This document shows positions 63,622 through 64,000 of a DNA stretch of 64,000 bases, one piece after another; the first letter of the stretch is position 1; the number at the start of each line of letters is the position of its first letter. Position numbers and translations under genes: made by a program. The stretch comes from Cyanosarcina radialis HA8281-LM2 (GTDB taxonomy: Bacteria > Cyanobacteriota > Cyanobacteriia > Cyanobacteriales > CCAP-1448). The notes beneath the pieces are model-generated. The model made no database searches. It saw only the letters and a list, made by a program, of their open reading frames with translations, and was not told where the DNA came from. The stretch covers positions 1 through 64,000 of the forward strand of contig JAHHHA010000021.1 in assembly GCA_019359615.1 (NCBI GenBank), written 5' to 3'.

Positions 63622-64000
63622 TTAAAGTTGTCCGTTTGGCTTGTCAATGCCTTCGTATGGATTTTCAAAGATGCAGATTGTAGTGGGTTTGAGGGGACAG
63701 GTACTATCTTGAATTGGATTCTCCCATAGCTCAATCTGAGTCAAATTAGTTAACTTGGATAGATCTTTGACATCTGATATCTGGTTGTTCCATAGGTCAA
63801 GCTCGGTCAAATTAGTTAACTTGGATAGTGGCTTGACATCTGATATCTGGTTGCTAGATAGATCGAGCTTTGTCAAATTAGTTAACTTGGATAGTGGTTT
63901 GACATTTAATATCTGGTTGCTAGATAGAGCAAGATTAGTCAAATTAGTTAAATTGGATAAAGGTTTGACATCTGATATCTGGTTGCTCCATAGCTCAAGA
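63622..64000 (-). CDS. leucine-rich-repeat protein, partial (5' end beyond window)
   Basis: The reading frame is open to the window edge. About five 22-residue repeats of the SDS22/internalin type (LTNLTKLDLSSNQISDVKPL with small changes) are followed by the C-terminal cap WENPIQDSTCPLKPTTICIF usual for cyanobacterial LRR proteins. DNA copies (66 bp) are nearly identical, suggesting recent expansion. Likely a protein-interaction or surface module; the N-terminal part is not seen. Confidence 0.85.
   Translation of the reverse strand, partial: LELWSNQISDVKPLSNLTNLTNLALSSNQILNVKPLSKLTNLTKLDLSSNQISDVKPLSKLTNLTELDLWNNQISDVKDLSKLTNLTQIELWENPIQDSTCPLKPTTICIFENPYEGIDKPNGQL

Overview
The window is chromosomal DNA of a cyanobacterium. 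GCGATCGC/CGATCG (HIP1-type) palindromes occur throughout. The gene set includes chlH, gap2, a Ycf23-like gene, hoxE, DUF3598, DUF4278, CHAT-TPR and filamentous-haemagglutinin-type genes. Intergenic DNA is full of the short tandem and palindromic repeats seen in filamentous or large-genome cyanobacteria. I cannot name the genus from the sequence alone. There is no tRNA, rRNA or CRISPR array that I can support.

Layout. 0-8 kb: an Anabaena-sensory-rhodopsin orthologue without a recognisable transducer gene, a divergent CHASE3 histidine kinase/OmpR regulator pair, a membrane protein (YihY/BrkB) coupled to a lipoprotein-type methyltransferase, D-lactate dehydrogenase, and a methyltransferase. 8-20 kb: Tat-exported PhoX phosphatase, glycosyltransferase, retropepsin-like protease, thiL, VOC protein, gap2, then murC-murB-ebfC-LMW phosphatase. 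20-27 kb: an alpha-glucan/sugar block (GH13 amylase facing a MalE/F/G-type ABC importer that lacks its ATPase) and a secreted copper-radical oxidase with a ricin-type lectin tail. 27-40 kb: a short ChlH paralogue carrying repeat-derived insertions, upp, a DUF4209(HEPN-like)-PIN pair, Ycf23-like, aldo/keto reductase, DJ-1/PfpI, DUF3598, two small paralogous coiled-coil membrane proteins, PfkB kinase.

40-50 kb is accessory: a truncated DNA methyltransferase, a CHAT-TPR protein, a frameshifted GIY-YIG nuclease with a small partner, an orphan TnpB transposon with its omega-RNA end, and a large two-partner-secretion exoprotein. 50-57 kb holds a helical protein with terpene-synthase-like acidic motifs, a membrane protein, dxs, ispH and an MFS exporter in one direction, which together look like an isoprenoid-supply block. 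57-59.6 kb holds DUF4278, Mo-nitrogenase-C-terminal-domain, a small conserved protein and an unusual sigma factor whose region 4 helix-turn-helix appears replaced by an unrelated C-terminal domain. The window closes with ppsA, a nested MITE, hoxE without hoxF, and a partial leucine-rich-repeat gene.

Most notable signals: (1) a ~79-bp upstream module with a perfect TTTCCAA-AC-TTGGAAA palindrome present three times (49.8, 50.4, 57.3 kb), one copy heading the sigma-factor block; (2) the HEPN-like/PIN two-gene unit; (3) the isoprenoid block; (4) intergenic repeats that have invaded coding sequence (thiL, chlH twice, the CHAT gene, the 51.6-kb membrane protein) or supply start-codon regions (LMW phosphatase, ispH).
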